Shown: positions 24,478 through 33,156 of the stretch, piece after piece
Position numbering within the stretch: position 1 is the first letter of the stretch
Layout: every line of letters begins with the position of its first letter
From: Microtetraspora niveoalba
GTDB lineage: Bacteria; Actinomycetota; Actinomycetes; Streptosporangiales; Streptosporangiaceae
DNA length: 49,058 nucleotides
Direction: 5' to 3'
NCBI RefSeq assembly: GCF_001570405.1
Contig: NZ_BBYM01000051.1
Location: 1 to 49,058 of the forward strand
Notes under the pieces: model-generated
Database searches by the model: none
What the model was told of the DNA's origin: nothing
The model's input: only the letters and a program-made list of their open reading frames with translations
Position numbers and translations under genes: made by a program

Positions 24478-26018
24478 AGATCTCCCGTTCACGACGGAAT
24501 GTCCCCCCGACCCGGGCTCGCGTGGCGGCGGCCGCGCTCCTGGCGCTCGCGCTCGCGGCCACCGGATGCGCGGCGGACGAGGTGAAGAAACCCGACGCGC
24601 AGGCCCCGACCCCCGCGCTCCAGCCGTACTACAGCCAGAAGCTCGACTGGAGTGACTGCGGCGACGGCTTCCAGTGCTCGCGGGCCGAGGTGCCGCTCGA
24701 CTATTCCGCGCCGTCCGGCGAGAAGATCGGCATCAGCGTGATCCGGCTGCCCGCCACCGGCAAGCGGATCGGCTCGCTGCTGATCAACCCGGGCGGGCCC
24801 GGCGGATCCGGCGTCGACTACGCCCGGGCGGCCCGCTCGGTGCTCAGCGAGAAGGTCCGGTCGCGGTTCGACGTCATCGGCTTCGACCCGAGGGGTGTGG
24901 GCGAGTCCAGCCCCGTCCGCTGCATGTCGGGAACCGACCTCGACGCGTACGTGAGCCTGGACGCCAGCCCCGACACCCCGGCGGAGGTCACCGCGCTCGA
25001 AGAGGGCTCCAAGGCGTTCGCGGCCGCCTGCGGCGCCAAGGCGGCCCGGCTGCTGCCGTTCGTCGGCACGGCGGACGCCGCACGGGACATGGACGTGTTG
25101 CGCGGTGTCCTCGGCGACTCCGGGCTGACCTATCTCGGTAAGTCGTACGGCACCCACCTGGGGGCGGTTTATGCCGACCTGTTCCCGAAGAAGGTCCGCG
25201 CCCTGGTCCTCGACGGCGCGGTCGATCCGTCCGTCCCGGCGTTGAAGTCCAACGAGACCCAGGCCGTCGGCTTCGAGGTGGCGTTGAAGGCGTTCCTGGA
25301 GGACTGCTTCGAGGACGGCGCCTGCCCCTTCTCCAGCCGTACGGTCGAGGGGGCGATGGACGAGCTGGGCGACCTGCTCAAGAAGGCCGACGAGCACCCC
25401 CTGAAGAACACGCTCGGCGACGGCCGTGTGATCAACGAGTCGTGGGCGGTCCTCGGCGTCGTCACGCCGCTGTACGAGCGGGAGGCGTGGCCGGTGCTGC
25501 GCGAGGCCCTCGGTAGCGCTTTCAACGGTGACGGCACCGACCTGCTGCGGATGGCCGACCTGATGCTGGACCGCAAGCCGGACGGCTCGTACTCCAACCA
25601 GACCGAGTCCAACATGGCGATCAACTGCGTCGACCATCCCTATCCGAAGGATCCGGCGGCGTACGCGGAGGGGGCCGCCGAGGCGGCGAAGGCCGCCCCC
25701 CATTTCGGAAATTTCGTGATGTGGGGGTCGTTGCCGTGCGCGTACTGGCCGGTGGCGGCCAAGGGGGCCGACAAGAAGCTCACCGCCGACGGCGCTCCGC
25801 CGATCGTCGTCGTCGGCACCTCCCGCGACCCGGCCACGCCGTACGAGTGGGCGGAGGGGCTCGCGTCCCAGCTCAGCTCGGGGGTCCTGCTCGGCTACGA
25901 CGGCGACGGCCACACCGCGTACGGGTCGGGCTCGAACTGCGTGGACAAGGCGGTCGACGACTATCTGATCTCGCTCAAAGCCCCGAAGACGGGCACCATG
26001 TGCCCCAAGGTCACGTGA
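24474..26018 (+). CDS. Secreted alpha/beta hydrolase, tripeptidyl aminopeptidase (TAP)-like
   Basis: The 514-residue product has a lipoprotein-like signal (ALLALALAATGC, Cys as probable lipidated residue). The alpha/beta hydrolase core has the oxyanion motif NPGGPGGSG, the nucleophile elbow GKSYG, Asp in TSRDPATPYEWA and His in GDGHTAY, with the TAP C-terminal domain after it. Streptomyces TAP/SlpD-E homologues remove tripeptides from secreted proteins or are lipoprotein peptidases. The GTG start overlaps the ricT stop, so the genes are translationally coupled. Confidence 0.9.
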   Translation: MKISRSRRNVPPTRARVAAAALLALALAATGCAADEVKKPDAQAPTPALQPYYSQKLDWSDCGDGFQCSRAEVPLDYSAPSGEKIGISVIRLPATGKRIGSLLINPGGPGGSGVDYARAARSVLSEKVRSRFDVIGFDPRGVGESSPVRCMSGTDLDAYVSLDASPDTPAEVTALEEGSKAFAAACGAKAARLLPFVGTADAARDMDVLRGVLGDSGLTYLGKSYGTHLGAVYADLFPKKVRALVLDGAVDPSVPALKSNETQAVGFEVALKAFLEDCFEDGACPFSSRTVEGAMDELGDLLKKADEHPLKNTLGDGRVINESWAVLGVVTPLYEREAWPVLREALGSAFNGDGTDLLRMADLMLDRKPDGSYSNQTESNMAINCVDHPYPKDPAAYAEGAAEAAKAAPHFGNFVMWGSLPCAYWPVAAKGADKKLTADGAPPIVVVGTSRDPATPYEWAEGLASQLSSGVLLGYDGDGHTAYGSGSNCVDKAVDDYLISLKAPKTGTMCPKVT

Positions 26019-26084
26019 CGTCGCCGAGGGGGCGCGAGAAGGGTTCATGAGCCTGTAGACTTCTTCTACGCTGCCGTACGGCAC

Positions 26085-26161
26085 GCCGCCTTAGCTCAGT
26101 CGGCCAGAGCGACGCACTCGTAATGCGTAGGTCAAGGGTTCGATTCCCTTAGGCGGCTCCA
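26085..26161 (+). tRNA. tRNA-Thr (CGT), AICE integration site
   Basis: The acceptor stem GCCGCCT pairs with AGGCGGC. The D-arm is GCTCAGTCGGCCAGAGC; the anticodon stem CGCAC/GTGCG-type arm holds loop TCGTAAT with anticodon CGT; the T-arm AGGGTTCGATTCCCT is perfect. CCA is encoded (26159-26161). The integrase of the adjacent element faces it, as in pSAM2-type elements that use a tRNA 3' end as attachment site. Confidence 0.95.
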
Positions 26162-26169
26162 TCAATGAA

Positions 26170-26199
26170 CAGGGCGTTTCCCCTCCGGGAGACGCCCTG
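26170..26199 (+). terminator. Hairpin after tRNA-Thr
   Basis: CAGGGCGT pairs with ACGCCCTG, with an inner TCCC/GGGA extension and short loop. The following sequence (GTGGTCGTTTCTGGTT) is only moderately T-rich. It lies within the element just past the attachment site. Confidence 0.7.
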
Positions 26200-26292
26200 T
26201 GGTCGTTTCTGGTTGCAGTTCGAGTTGCAGTTCTCCTGCTGGTCCCGAGGCGCTGGGCGTAGCCTGCGCTAGGCGAAGGTTCGGAGGACGCC

Positions 26293-26892
26293 ATGACCAG
26301 AGCTCTCAGATACACACTGGATACCAACTGTGTGATTGATGCAGTCCAGGGACATGGGCAGGCGGAAGCTGTCCATGGGCTCGTGGAGCTTGCGCGACAG
26401 GGCCAGGTCACCTTATGGCTGACCCGGTCCTTCGATTCTGATCAACTTCGCGCCAATGACGAGAATCGGCAGGCGAATCACAGATGGCTTGCCGAGTGTG
26501 GCGTGATCGGTCGCGTCCCCGGAGGGATCCGACTTGATCACCCCGTTCTCGGGAGGCTAGATGGTCAAGCCGTGTTAGTAGACGACGAGACGGCGGCCAA
26601 AGAGGAGATTCTGGAGCGCCTCCTGCTGCCGGAGCGCTTGAGGGTGGGCAATCTAGACGGATCAGACGAGGTTTTGATGGCGCAGTTCCTCCGCCGTATT
26701 GACGATGTCGATCACCTGTCAGCCCATCGCATGCATGGCCACGATGTGTTCGTGACGCGCGACAAGCCGATCTTGAGGCACAGGGGGCATTTGCTCACAG
26801 AGGTCGGCATCGTGGTTGAGACGCCCGATGAAGCCTTGGAGAGGAGGAGGGGCACCCTCGTGAGAGAGCGCCCCAGATCCCAGCCAGGCTAG
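26293..26892 (+). CDS. PIN-domain-like protein
   Basis: The 199-residue protein opens with YTLDTNCVIDAVQG, the first acidic motif of PIN-domain ribonucleases (VapC type), and has a matching C-terminal acidic site in HDVFVTRDKPIL. It is longer than VapC toxins (about 130) because of a middle insertion. No antitoxin-like partner lies upstream. It is convergent with the integrase and overlaps its end by 4 bp. The start ATG follows CGGAGG. Lying between the attachment site and int, it is a cargo gene likely acting on RNA, as a toxin or defence effector by inference. Confidence 0.7.
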   Translation: MTRALRYTLDTNCVIDAVQGHGQAEAVHGLVELARQGQVTLWLTRSFDSDQLRANDENRQANHRWLAECGVIGRVPGGIRLDHPVLGRLDGQAVLVDDETAAKEEILERLLLPERLRVGNLDGSDEVLMAQFLRRIDDVDHLSAHRMHGHDVFVTRDKPILRHRGHLLTEVGIVVETPDEALERRRGTLVRERPRSQPG

Positions 26893-28244
26893 TCCCAAAG
26901 GGCCCTGCCCATCCGGCGGACGGCGTCGCGGGCCATAGGAGTGGCTACGTGCGTGTAGCGCTGGGTCACTCGAATGTCGGAGTGGCCGAGGACCTCCATC
27001 ACGGTGCGGACGTGTACGCCCATGTCGATCAGGAGCGTTCCCGCCGTGTGGCGGCCGTCATGGACGCGGGCGTCCCGTACTCCGGCCTCCTTGAGGATCT
27101 CCTTCCACTCTTCCCAGTCGTGCCGAGGGTCGATCGGGCGTCCGTCTGGCCGGGAGTACACGAGGTCGTTCTCCTCCCAGGACTCGCCGGCTGCTTCCCT
27201 CTCGGCGTCCTGGGCTTCCTGCTGCCCCTTGAGAAGCGGCACGAGTTCGTCCGGGAGCGGGATCACACGCTTGGAATTGCTCTTGGGCCGCCGGAAGCCC
27301 AGCCCGCCGCCCTGACGCCGTGGGCAAGTGCTCGCGTGCCCCGTGCAGTTCTTCGGGCAGGGATTCTCGACCTCCGGGCAGACATGCCCCCGCTTCCCGC
27401 AGTCCTTCGCGCAGCCTTCCCGGTGCTGGTGCTTGGCACAGTCCTTCGGGCAGGGTGCGCGGTGCTTGTCCCTTGTGCACACCTGTGGATCGCCGCAGCC
27501 GTGCTGCCACTTCGTGCGCTGGATCTGCCACCAGATCTTTACCTCGTGCGCGTCGAGGTCCACGTACTTCCAGCGGAGGCCGAGCGCCTCACCCTGCCGG
27601 AGGCCGAGGGCGAGGCCGACGACCCATCGCGTGCCGTTGCGCCGGTCCGTTACAGCGTCGAGGATCTTCCGCACGTCGGTACGGCTCAGCGGCTCGATCT
27701 CGACATCACCGCTTCCCGGTGGCTCCACGAGCTTGGCGACGTTCCGGCCCACCTGGTCACGCCGCATGGCGATCTCAAGGGCACGCGAGATGATCCGGTG
27801 GACCTTGAGGATGTGTGACTCGGCTTTTCCCTGCTCGGCCATCGCGACGTACAGCCGGTCCAGGTGTTCAGGAGTGAGCCGGTCGAGGCGGTGCCTCCCC
27901 AGGTGTGGGACGATCCAGTTCTTGTTCTTGCTGCGGTAGTCGTCGAGGGTACGGGGTGCCATCTTCCCTGTGGAGACGAGGCGGGCACAGATCGTGTCGA
28001 GGTACGTCGACATCCATTGCTCGACGGTCGGTTTCCGGCCCGGCTTGCTCGTCTTTCCGGCGTCGCGGAGCTTTTCCAGCTCCCTGATTTTTCGCGTGAC
28101 TTCGGCCTCAGAGCTTCCGACACGGTGTCGCCGGTCGGGTGCCCCGTTGTCCTTCACGCCCATGGTCACCCAGCCGTGCCACTTGCCGTCCTTGCCGAGG
28201 TAGACGGAGGAACGGCCGTTGGGCTTGCGCGATCCCGATGCCAT
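26889..28244 (-). CDS. int: AICE tyrosine recombinase (integrase)
   Basis: The 451-residue enzyme has an N-terminal arm-binding region, SAM-like core-binding domain (about 70-170) and catalytic domain. The catalytic residues are visible: Arg in LGLRQGEALGLRW, HDGRHTAG (HxxR), LGHSD and nucleophile Tyr in RYTHVATPM. Between the first Arg and HxxR there is a Cys/His-rich insertion of about 65 residues (CGDPQVC through CPKNC to CPRR) with about twelve Cys, likely Zn-binding. It integrates and excises the element at tRNA-Thr, with Xis for excision. Confidence 0.95.
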   Translation of the reverse strand: MASGSRKPNGRSSVYLGKDGKWHGWVTMGVKDNGAPDRRHRVGSSEAEVTRKIRELEKLRDAGKTSKPGRKPTVEQWMSTYLDTICARLVSTGKMAPRTLDDYRSKNKNWIVPHLGRHRLDRLTPEHLDRLYVAMAEQGKAESHILKVHRIISRALEIAMRRDQVGRNVAKLVEPPGSGDVEIEPLSRTDVRKILDAVTDRRNGTRWVVGLALGLRQGEALGLRWKYVDLDAHEVKIWWQIQRTKWQHGCGDPQVCTRDKHRAPCPKDCAKHQHREGCAKDCGKRGHVCPEVENPCPKNCTGHASTCPRRQGGGLGFRRPKSNSKRVIPLPDELVPLLKGQQEAQDAEREAAGESWEENDLVYSRPDGRPIDPRHDWEEWKEILKEAGVRDARVHDGRHTAGTLLIDMGVHVRTVMEVLGHSDIRVTQRYTHVATPMARDAVRRMGRALWD

Positions 28245-28245
28245 G

Positions 28246-28437
28246 TCAGTTCTCCAGTTCAGCGATGAAGGCCAGCAGGGCGCGGAAGGTGACGCGGTGG
28301 CACCCGTCCACGTAGACGGAGCGCAGCCTGCCTGAGTTGATCAGTTCGTAGGTCTTGGTCTTGCCGAGCCCGAGCTTCTCGGCGGCCTGGCGGACGGTGA
28401 ACATCAGAGGGTCACCCTCTTTGAGCAGCTCAGGCAT
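28246..28437 (-). CDS. xis: Excisionase / helix-turn-helix DNA-binding protein
   Basis: The 63-residue protein has the MerR-like excisionase fold: FTVRQAAEKLGLGKTKTYELINSGRLRSVYVDGCHRV. It should direct the integrase toward excision. ATG at 28437 overlaps the rep stop by 8 bp; a GTG and a TTG lie 2 and 4 codons upstream. Position between rep and int is standard for this element class. Confidence 0.88.
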   Translation of the reverse strand: MPELLKEGDPLMFTVRQAAEKLGLGKTKTYELINSGRLRSVYVDGCHRVTFRALLAFIAELEN

Positions 28438-29824
28438 AGGCACCCCCAAAGTCCGCTGATGAGGCCGGTAAGGCCGCGCCCGTCAACGCCGAGGCGACGA
28501 GGGCGTCACCGGGGGTGAAGCCGCGCCCGACGTAGTGCCACTCGGAGATGACCAGGACGGTGTCTTCGTCGAAGAGGGGCAGGCGGCCGGTGGTGATGTC
28601 GTCGTTTATGACGTGTTCGGCGCGGTCGGCGCGGATGTCCCCGAGGGTGGTGGAGTAGTGGCGTGACCGGGTGGAGAAGTGGCCGCGGAAGCCGAGCATG
28701 TGCGCCCACTGGGTCAGCCGGAGGTCGGCCAGTTCGTCAAGGGGGCCCAGGCGTAGGCATTCGGCGATGAGCCGCCGGGCGTGGTCGCGTACGGGTAGCG
28801 CGGCCAGGTCCTCGGTTGGGAAGACGCGCCGGTCGAGGGTGCCGACGGATTCGGCGGCTTTGGTGGCGTACTTGGCGATGTAGCCCGCGACTGCCTGTTC
28901 GGTCAGCTCACCGTCGAGGGTGATGGGCCGGGCGTCGATCTGGCGGCCCCAGCGCAACACCCGCTCCGGTTCCCCGCCTACGGCCGGGATCGTGGCCGTG
29001 ACGGCTCCCGCCGCGTGCTGGACGGCTTGAGCCAGCAGGGCGAGGGTGGCCCAGGCCGGGGGCATGGATGTGGGACCGTCCGGGCCGTCGAGTCGGAGCA
29101 CGGCGTGGAAGTGGACGACGCCGCGTCGCTGGTATTCGGCGACCTTGGCGAAGGAGACGACGAGCTGGGCGCGCATCTCGGCGAGGGTGAGGCCGCCGCT
29201 CTTGGCCAGGTGCCGGCGAAGCGCCTCGGCGAAGCGTTTCCACAGCAGCGGAGCCGTGGCGTTGAACAGCACCGAGCCCGTGTAGTCGTAGCAGTCGGGG
29301 CAGAGCGGTTCGCCGAGGCATTCCTCATCGGCCCCGTGCCGGGCGGTGCATGACAGGATGCGCCCGTGTGGGCATCGAGTGGCGTCGCGGCGGGCGTGGC
29401 ATGGGTGGATCTTGCTGTTCTTCTCGCGGCGGGTGTGGACGAGGCCGAAGGACGGGGCGGTGAGGGTGACGAACAGGCATGGGTGACCCGTCACCGTCGC
29501 GGGGACGCCTTTGCCGCCGACGAGGCCCGCGCGGATCAGGTGGTAGGTGTCGGCCCGGTAGGTCTCGGCGCAGGACGGGCAGCGGGAGGCGCGGCGGGTC
29601 TTGCACGGGACGCGAAGGACGCCGTCGGGTTCGGTTCGGGTGGTGTAGCGGTGGAGGAGTTCGCCGGTGGCTTGGTCCCAGTGCTCGACTCGGCCGCGGA
29701 GGTGGATGGGCTGTCGGCAGCCGCCCGAGTGGCGGATCTGGGCTTCCCAGCGGGAGTAGTTCGGGTCATCGAGCCGGGCGATTGCCCCGCGGATCGCGTG
29801 CGCATTGGTGAGAGATGCGGGCAA
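28430..29824 (-). CDS. RepSA-like replication initiator
   Basis: The 464-residue protein resembles RepSA of pSAM2. It has an N-terminal Cys-rich Zn region (CPSC, then CPHG and CPDC), the strand FVTLTAPSFGLVHT, the metal-binding HUH-type motif GVVHFHAVLRLDG, and a conserved Tyr-containing stretch VAGYIAKYATKAAE that may hold the nicking nucleophile. It starts rolling-circle replication after excision. The TTG start is set by AAAGGAGGT 7 bp upstream. Confidence 0.9.
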   Translation of the reverse strand: MPASLTNAHAIRGAIARLDDPNYSRWEAQIRHSGGCRQPIHLRGRVEHWDQATGELLHRYTTRTEPDGVLRVPCKTRRASRCPSCAETYRADTYHLIRAGLVGGKGVPATVTGHPCLFVTLTAPSFGLVHTRREKNSKIHPCHARRDATRCPHGRILSCTARHGADEECLGEPLCPDCYDYTGSVLFNATAPLLWKRFAEALRRHLAKSGGLTLAEMRAQLVVSFAKVAEYQRRGVVHFHAVLRLDGPDGPTSMPPAWATLALLAQAVQHAAGAVTATIPAVGGEPERVLRWGRQIDARPITLDGELTEQAVAGYIAKYATKAAESVGTLDRRVFPTEDLAALPVRDHARRLIAECLRLGPLDELADLRLTQWAHMLGFRGHFSTRSRHYSTTLGDIRADRAEHVINDDITTGRLPLFDEDTVLVISEWHYVGRGFTPGDALVASALTGAALPASSADFGGAYA

Positions 29825-29921
29825 GATGGAGACCTCCTTTCACTCGTTGCGGGTGAGGGGATGGCCCCCGACCTGGCGCATGTCTTGGCGGATGTACGGT
29901 CAGGCCGGGGGCGCTGACGGC

Positions 29922-30062
29922 TCAGCAGAAGCCGAGCCCGTCACAGTGGCGGCAGGTGTCGCCGTAGGAGTCGAGGCCGCCCCCGCCGCAGTGGCAGCAC
30001 TGCCAGCGCAGAGGCGCGATCTTCGTGGTCTCCGGAGGCGGAGCCTGCTCGGTGTCGTTCAC
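29922..30062 (-). CDS. Small DnaJ-type zinc-ribbon protein
   Basis: The 46-residue product has two Cys pairs in a CxxCGGGG and CxxCxGLG pattern (CCHCGGGG, CRHCDGLGFC), as in DnaJ-like Zn fingers. A very strong ribosome site (AAAGGAGGTGA) precedes the GTG. Tiny proteins of this kind are common between rep and the transfer genes of AICEs; function is unknown. Confidence 0.7.
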   Translation of the reverse strand: MNDTEQAPPPETTKIAPLRWQCCHCGGGGLDSYGDTCRHCDGLGFC

Positions 30063-30067
30063 GTGGG

Positions 30068-30229
30068 TCACCTCCTTTCGCGGGGTGTGGTGGAGACGAA
30101 GACCCGCCAGTGATGCGGCCGGGTCCGGTCGAGGTAGGCGCGGGAGACACCGGAGACCGTGAACGTCTGGCGCAGCCGGAACAGGGCGTCGGCGATCTCG
30201 GCGCGGGTGCCGTCGAGGCGGATTCGCAT
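30068..30229 (-). CDS. Small conserved AICE protein
   Basis: The 53-residue product (MRIRLDGTRAEIADALFRL start) is compact and lacks Cys or membrane segments. AAGGAGG lies before its ATG. The next gene starts 6 bp past its stop, so it is part of the rep-proximal operon. Function is unknown. Confidence 0.65.
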   Translation of the reverse strand: MRIRLDGTRAEIADALFRLRQTFTVSGVSRAYLDRTRPHHWRVFVSTTPRERR

Positions 30230-30249
30230 GGTGGTTTCCTCCTTGGTGG

Positions 30250-30606
30250 TCAGGCGGCGTGAGCCGGATCGGTGGTGTGGGTGTCGGGCTGGATGCAGCC
30301 GTAGTAGCTGTCGTGTGCCTCGTAGCGGGCGCGAGCGGCGGAGACGATGGCCACGGCCTTGTAGCTGACCGGGCCGAACGTGATCGAGGTGGAGTAGTGG
30401 CCGTGCTCGCGGCCGTACTGGTCGATCTCGGAGCCAAGGCGGGCGGCGATCGCGTCGATCTCGGCGCACATCTCGGCGTCGTTGTCCCGCTTGGGGAAGT
30501 GATGCACGTTGACGCTGTACGGGATGGGAATCTCGGTGTTGGCCTCCAGGAAGTCGGCCAGGGCGCGGAGCCCGGCGACGAGGCGTGAGCGGTGGTCGTG
30601 GTTCAT
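30250..30606 (-). CDS. Conserved AICE hypothetical protein
   Basis: The 118-residue soluble protein begins with an amphipathic helix (LVAGLRALADFLEAN) and has the aromatic stretch YSTSITFGPVSYKAV. Ribosome site AAAGGAG precedes the ATG. It is known to me only as a recurrent protein of actinomycete plasmids and integrative elements; function is unknown. Confidence 0.7.
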   Translation of the reverse strand: MNHDHRSRLVAGLRALADFLEANTEIPIPYSVNVHHFPKRDNDAEMCAEIDAIAARLGSEIDQYGREHGHYSTSITFGPVSYKAVAIVSAARARYEAHDSYYGCIQPDTHTTDPAHAA

Positions 30607-30623
30607 GTGGTGATCTCCTTTCG

Positions 30624-31340
30624 TCAGGCGGGTTCGGACGCGGTGCGCATTGTGCGGAGCAGGTCTGAGGCGAGTTGGTTGGACACGCCCAGGCGGGCGC
30701 GGAGCAGGTCACGGGTGATCGGCTTGCCGTGCTTGGTGTGGTGTTCGTCGGCCACCCGTCGGGCGTAGTCGACGAGCGCCGGTGACGGCCCCGGGCCGTC
30801 GTCCTCGTCTGCGGGGACGAGAGCCAGGACGGCGGACGAGCAGTCACCCGATGCCGAGAGCTCACCAGAGGCCGAGGACGAAGAAGCCGGCACCGAGGAC
30901 GAGCCGGGAACCGTCGAGGACGACGTCGGGACGGTTGCAGAGGACGGTTCAGGACGAGGACCGGAGGCGCGGCGCTCCAGCATCGAGACCGCGATGAGGA
31001 ACGCCCCGGCCGGAGTTGCTGCGGTGAGCCAGCCCCACATGGTCGGTTCGGCTTGGTGGAGGTTGGCGGCCAGGGACAGGACGATCCCGGCGACGAGGAC
31101 GAGCGTGGGCCAGGACGCCCAGCCTTGCCGTACCCGGCCGGTCTTCTTGTCCCGCTGACGCTCCCGGGCCGCCATCACGCACGTGAGGTCGACGCAGACG
31201 GCCACCGCCCAGGACATCCAGCCGTCCTGACCGTGCTCGGTGGCGGTGTCGCGGATGTGGGTGAACGATCCGGCACCCGCGATAGCGGCCAGGACCAGGA
31301 CCGGCCCGGAGTCGAGCAGCCATGAGGCGAGGCGTCGCAT
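30624..31340 (-). CDS. DUF2637 protein (SpdB-like intra-mycelial spread protein)
   Basis: The 238-residue protein has three to four TM helices in the first 125 residues (DUF2637), a Ser/Pro-rich linker, and a C-terminal helix-turn-helix-like tail (ITRDLLRARLGVSNQLASDLL). DUF2637 proteins occur in AICEs as Spd proteins that help plasmid spread along hyphae together with the Tra ATPase encoded just upstream. Confidence 0.85.
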   Translation of the reverse strand: MRRLASWLLDSGPVLVLAAIAGAGSFTHIRDTATEHGQDGWMSWAVAVCVDLTCVMAARERQRDKKTGRVRQGWASWPTLVLVAGIVLSLAANLHQAEPTMWGWLTAATPAGAFLIAVSMLERRASGPRPEPSSATVPTSSSTVPGSSSVPASSSSASGELSASGDCSSAVLALVPADEDDGPGPSPALVDYARRVADEHHTKHGKPITRDLLRARLGVSNQLASDLLRTMRTASEPA

Positions 31341-31361
31341 CGCTACCCCCCTTCTGTCGGT

Positions 31362-32714
31362 TCAGGCGGACAGGAGTTCGGACAGATCGGCCTCATCCAG
31401 CCCGGAGGAGTGGCCGGGGCGGATGACCTCGGACCACTCCGGAGCCAGGTGGGACCAGGTACGGGCCGCGTACTCGGCGGCATGCTCGGAGACGTAGAAG
31501 GACCGAGCCCGGTACCACTGGCCGTCCTGGGAAGCGACGATCGCGACGCCGGGCGTCTCGGCGGGGATCGCACGCGCGGAGACGAGGGCCGCCGGGTCGA
31601 GGTCACCGAGGGTCATCGTGGCCGTCTCGGGATCGTTGACGCGGTGGCAGATTCGGCCCGAGCACTGCGCCCGCAGCGCGGTCACGCCGGGGCCGAGGTC
31701 GGAGCCGATCCGCTGACCGGACAGGAACAGATAGATGCCGAACGCCCGCCCGAGCTGCCCCACCCGCAGCAGCGCCGTGGAGGTACGGGCGATCTCGTCT
31801 TTCTCGGACTTGTCGGCCATCAGGTACAGCTCGGCCAACTCGTCGACCAGGACCACGACGGGCACCGGCCGCACTCCCGGGGGCAGTTGCCAGATGTTCC
31901 GTGCGCCGGCCGTACGGCACAGGCCCATCCGGTCGACCATCAGCGCGACCAGGTCATCCAGCAGCCCGACCGATTCGGCCCGCGTGGTTGCTAGCGCCGA
32001 CAGGCGAGGGGCGTAGGGGGTGAACTCCACGCCGCCCTTGAGGTCGAAGCCGACCAGCGCGACCGGCTGCGGAGCGAGCCCGACGATCAGCGCGTTCGCG
32101 AGGTTCGACTTACCGGACTGCGTCGCGCCCGCGTTGATCCAGTGCGGGACGGTACGGAAGTCGATCGACCACAGGCCGCCCGTCTCCAGCCGCCCCACCG
32201 AAACCTTGAGCAACTCGCCCGATGGTGGGATGTGATCGACCCGCACCAGCGGGTCACGCATGGTCGCGGCCAAGACCACACGCCCCGGACGGGGTGAGAA
32301 GACGCGTACCGCATGCACGCCCCAGGAGTGCGCGAGCCGTTCGGCAGCCTGGGCGTAATCGGCCGGGATCTGGCCCTCAAGCGTCCACAGGGTGACACGC
32401 CAGCCGTGCCGAGTCGGCCGGGGCAGCCACATCCACGGCTTGGTGTCGACCGCGACCCGCTGGAAGCGCCGCCGCACCTTCACGATCCCGGTCGAGGCGA
32501 TCGCGCCAGGGACGGTGGTGAACCACCAGCGTTGCCGCTTCTTGGTCAGCCCGCAGCCCAGGGCCACCTTCCGCCATGTCGCCCGGACGGTCAGCGCGAC
32601 GAGCGGGAAGCCGATGAGCAGCCAGTACGACCGGTAGTGGAAGCGTCGCCAGGCCCAGAGCCCGGCCACCAGGGCGGCCAGGACTCCGAGCGTCTGGGCG
32701 AGCGTGTCAGGCAT
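31362..32714 (-). CDS. FtsK/SpoIIIE-type DNA translocase, TraSA-like conjugation protein
   Basis: The 450-residue protein has one or two N-terminal TM helices and an FtsK ATPase domain: Walker A GATQSGKSN, Walker B VVVLVDELAEL, and the Arg/Gln sensor region LSGQRIGSDL. It pumps double-stranded DNA between hyphae, the single-protein conjugation of actinomycete elements. ATG at 32714 overlaps the upstream gene by 8 bp. Confidence 0.93.
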   Translation of the reverse strand: MPDTLAQTLGVLAALVAGLWAWRRFHYRSYWLLIGFPLVALTVRATWRKVALGCGLTKKRQRWWFTTVPGAIASTGIVKVRRRFQRVAVDTKPWMWLPRPTRHGWRVTLWTLEGQIPADYAQAAERLAHSWGVHAVRVFSPRPGRVVLAATMRDPLVRVDHIPPSGELLKVSVGRLETGGLWSIDFRTVPHWINAGATQSGKSNLANALIVGLAPQPVALVGFDLKGGVEFTPYAPRLSALATTRAESVGLLDDLVALMVDRMGLCRTAGARNIWQLPPGVRPVPVVVLVDELAELYLMADKSEKDEIARTSTALLRVGQLGRAFGIYLFLSGQRIGSDLGPGVTALRAQCSGRICHRVNDPETATMTLGDLDPAALVSARAIPAETPGVAIVASQDGQWYRARSFYVSEHAAEYAARTWSHLAPEWSEVIRPGHSSGLDEADLSELLSA

Positions 32715-33048
32715 TGGCGCCCTCCTCGGCCGGGAGCAGCGCGGAGGCGCGGTAGGCGATGCCCCACTTCACCTCGCCGTCGCGGGTCTGCTCCCAGGGG
32801 TAGCCGATCAGCCCGACGGGGTTGATCTGCTGCCCGCGCGTGATCGGGGGCTCTCCGGAGATGCCGATCTTGACGAGTTCGATGCGGCCGAAGTCGTCTT
32901 CGACGGAGGTGATGACCTCGTAGACGGTCTGGCCGTTCTTGTCGGTCTTGACCTCGCCGGTGTGCTGGTTGAGCAGGCGGGGCCGTGGGTCCTTGACGCA
33001 GGTGAAGGTGAGCTTGGCCGTGTCGACCGGGATCGGAATGGCGCGCAT
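32707..33048 (-). CDS. Conserved AICE protein, first gene of the transfer operon
   Basis: The 113-residue protein is a small beta-rich protein (IPIPVDTAKLTFTCV start) found immediately upstream of traSA in related elements. A strong GGGAGG ribosome site precedes the ATG. It is transcribed from the promoter at 33082-33109 under likely KorSA control. Function is unknown. Confidence 0.72.
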   Translation of the reverse strand: MRAIPIPVDTAKLTFTCVKDPRPRLLNQHTGEVKTDKNGQTVYEVITSVEDDFGRIELVKIGISGEPPITRGQQINPVGLIGYPWEQTRDGEVKWGIAYRASALLPAEEGANA

Positions 33049-33081
33049 GGTGGTGACCTCCCTAGGGCTCGTAGGTCAACA

Positions 33082-33133
33082 TAGTTAACCTAGCTGGCTT
33101 GGTTGTCAATGTTCTCTCGGTTGGCTTGGTTGT
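33082..33133. promoter_or_regulatory. Divergent promoter/operator between the transfer operon and korSA
   Basis: On the minus strand TTGACA (33104-33109) and TAACTA (33082-33087) with 16-bp spacer form a near-consensus promoter for the transfer operon. The 12-mer TGGCTTGGTTGT occurs twice on the plus strand (33095-33106 and 33122-33133), 27 bp apart, and the first copy covers the -35 box. These are good candidates for the operator of the adjacent GntR/KorSA repressor. Confidence 0.6.
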
Positions 33134-33156
33134 TCTCCTGTGCTGAGATAGGGGTG

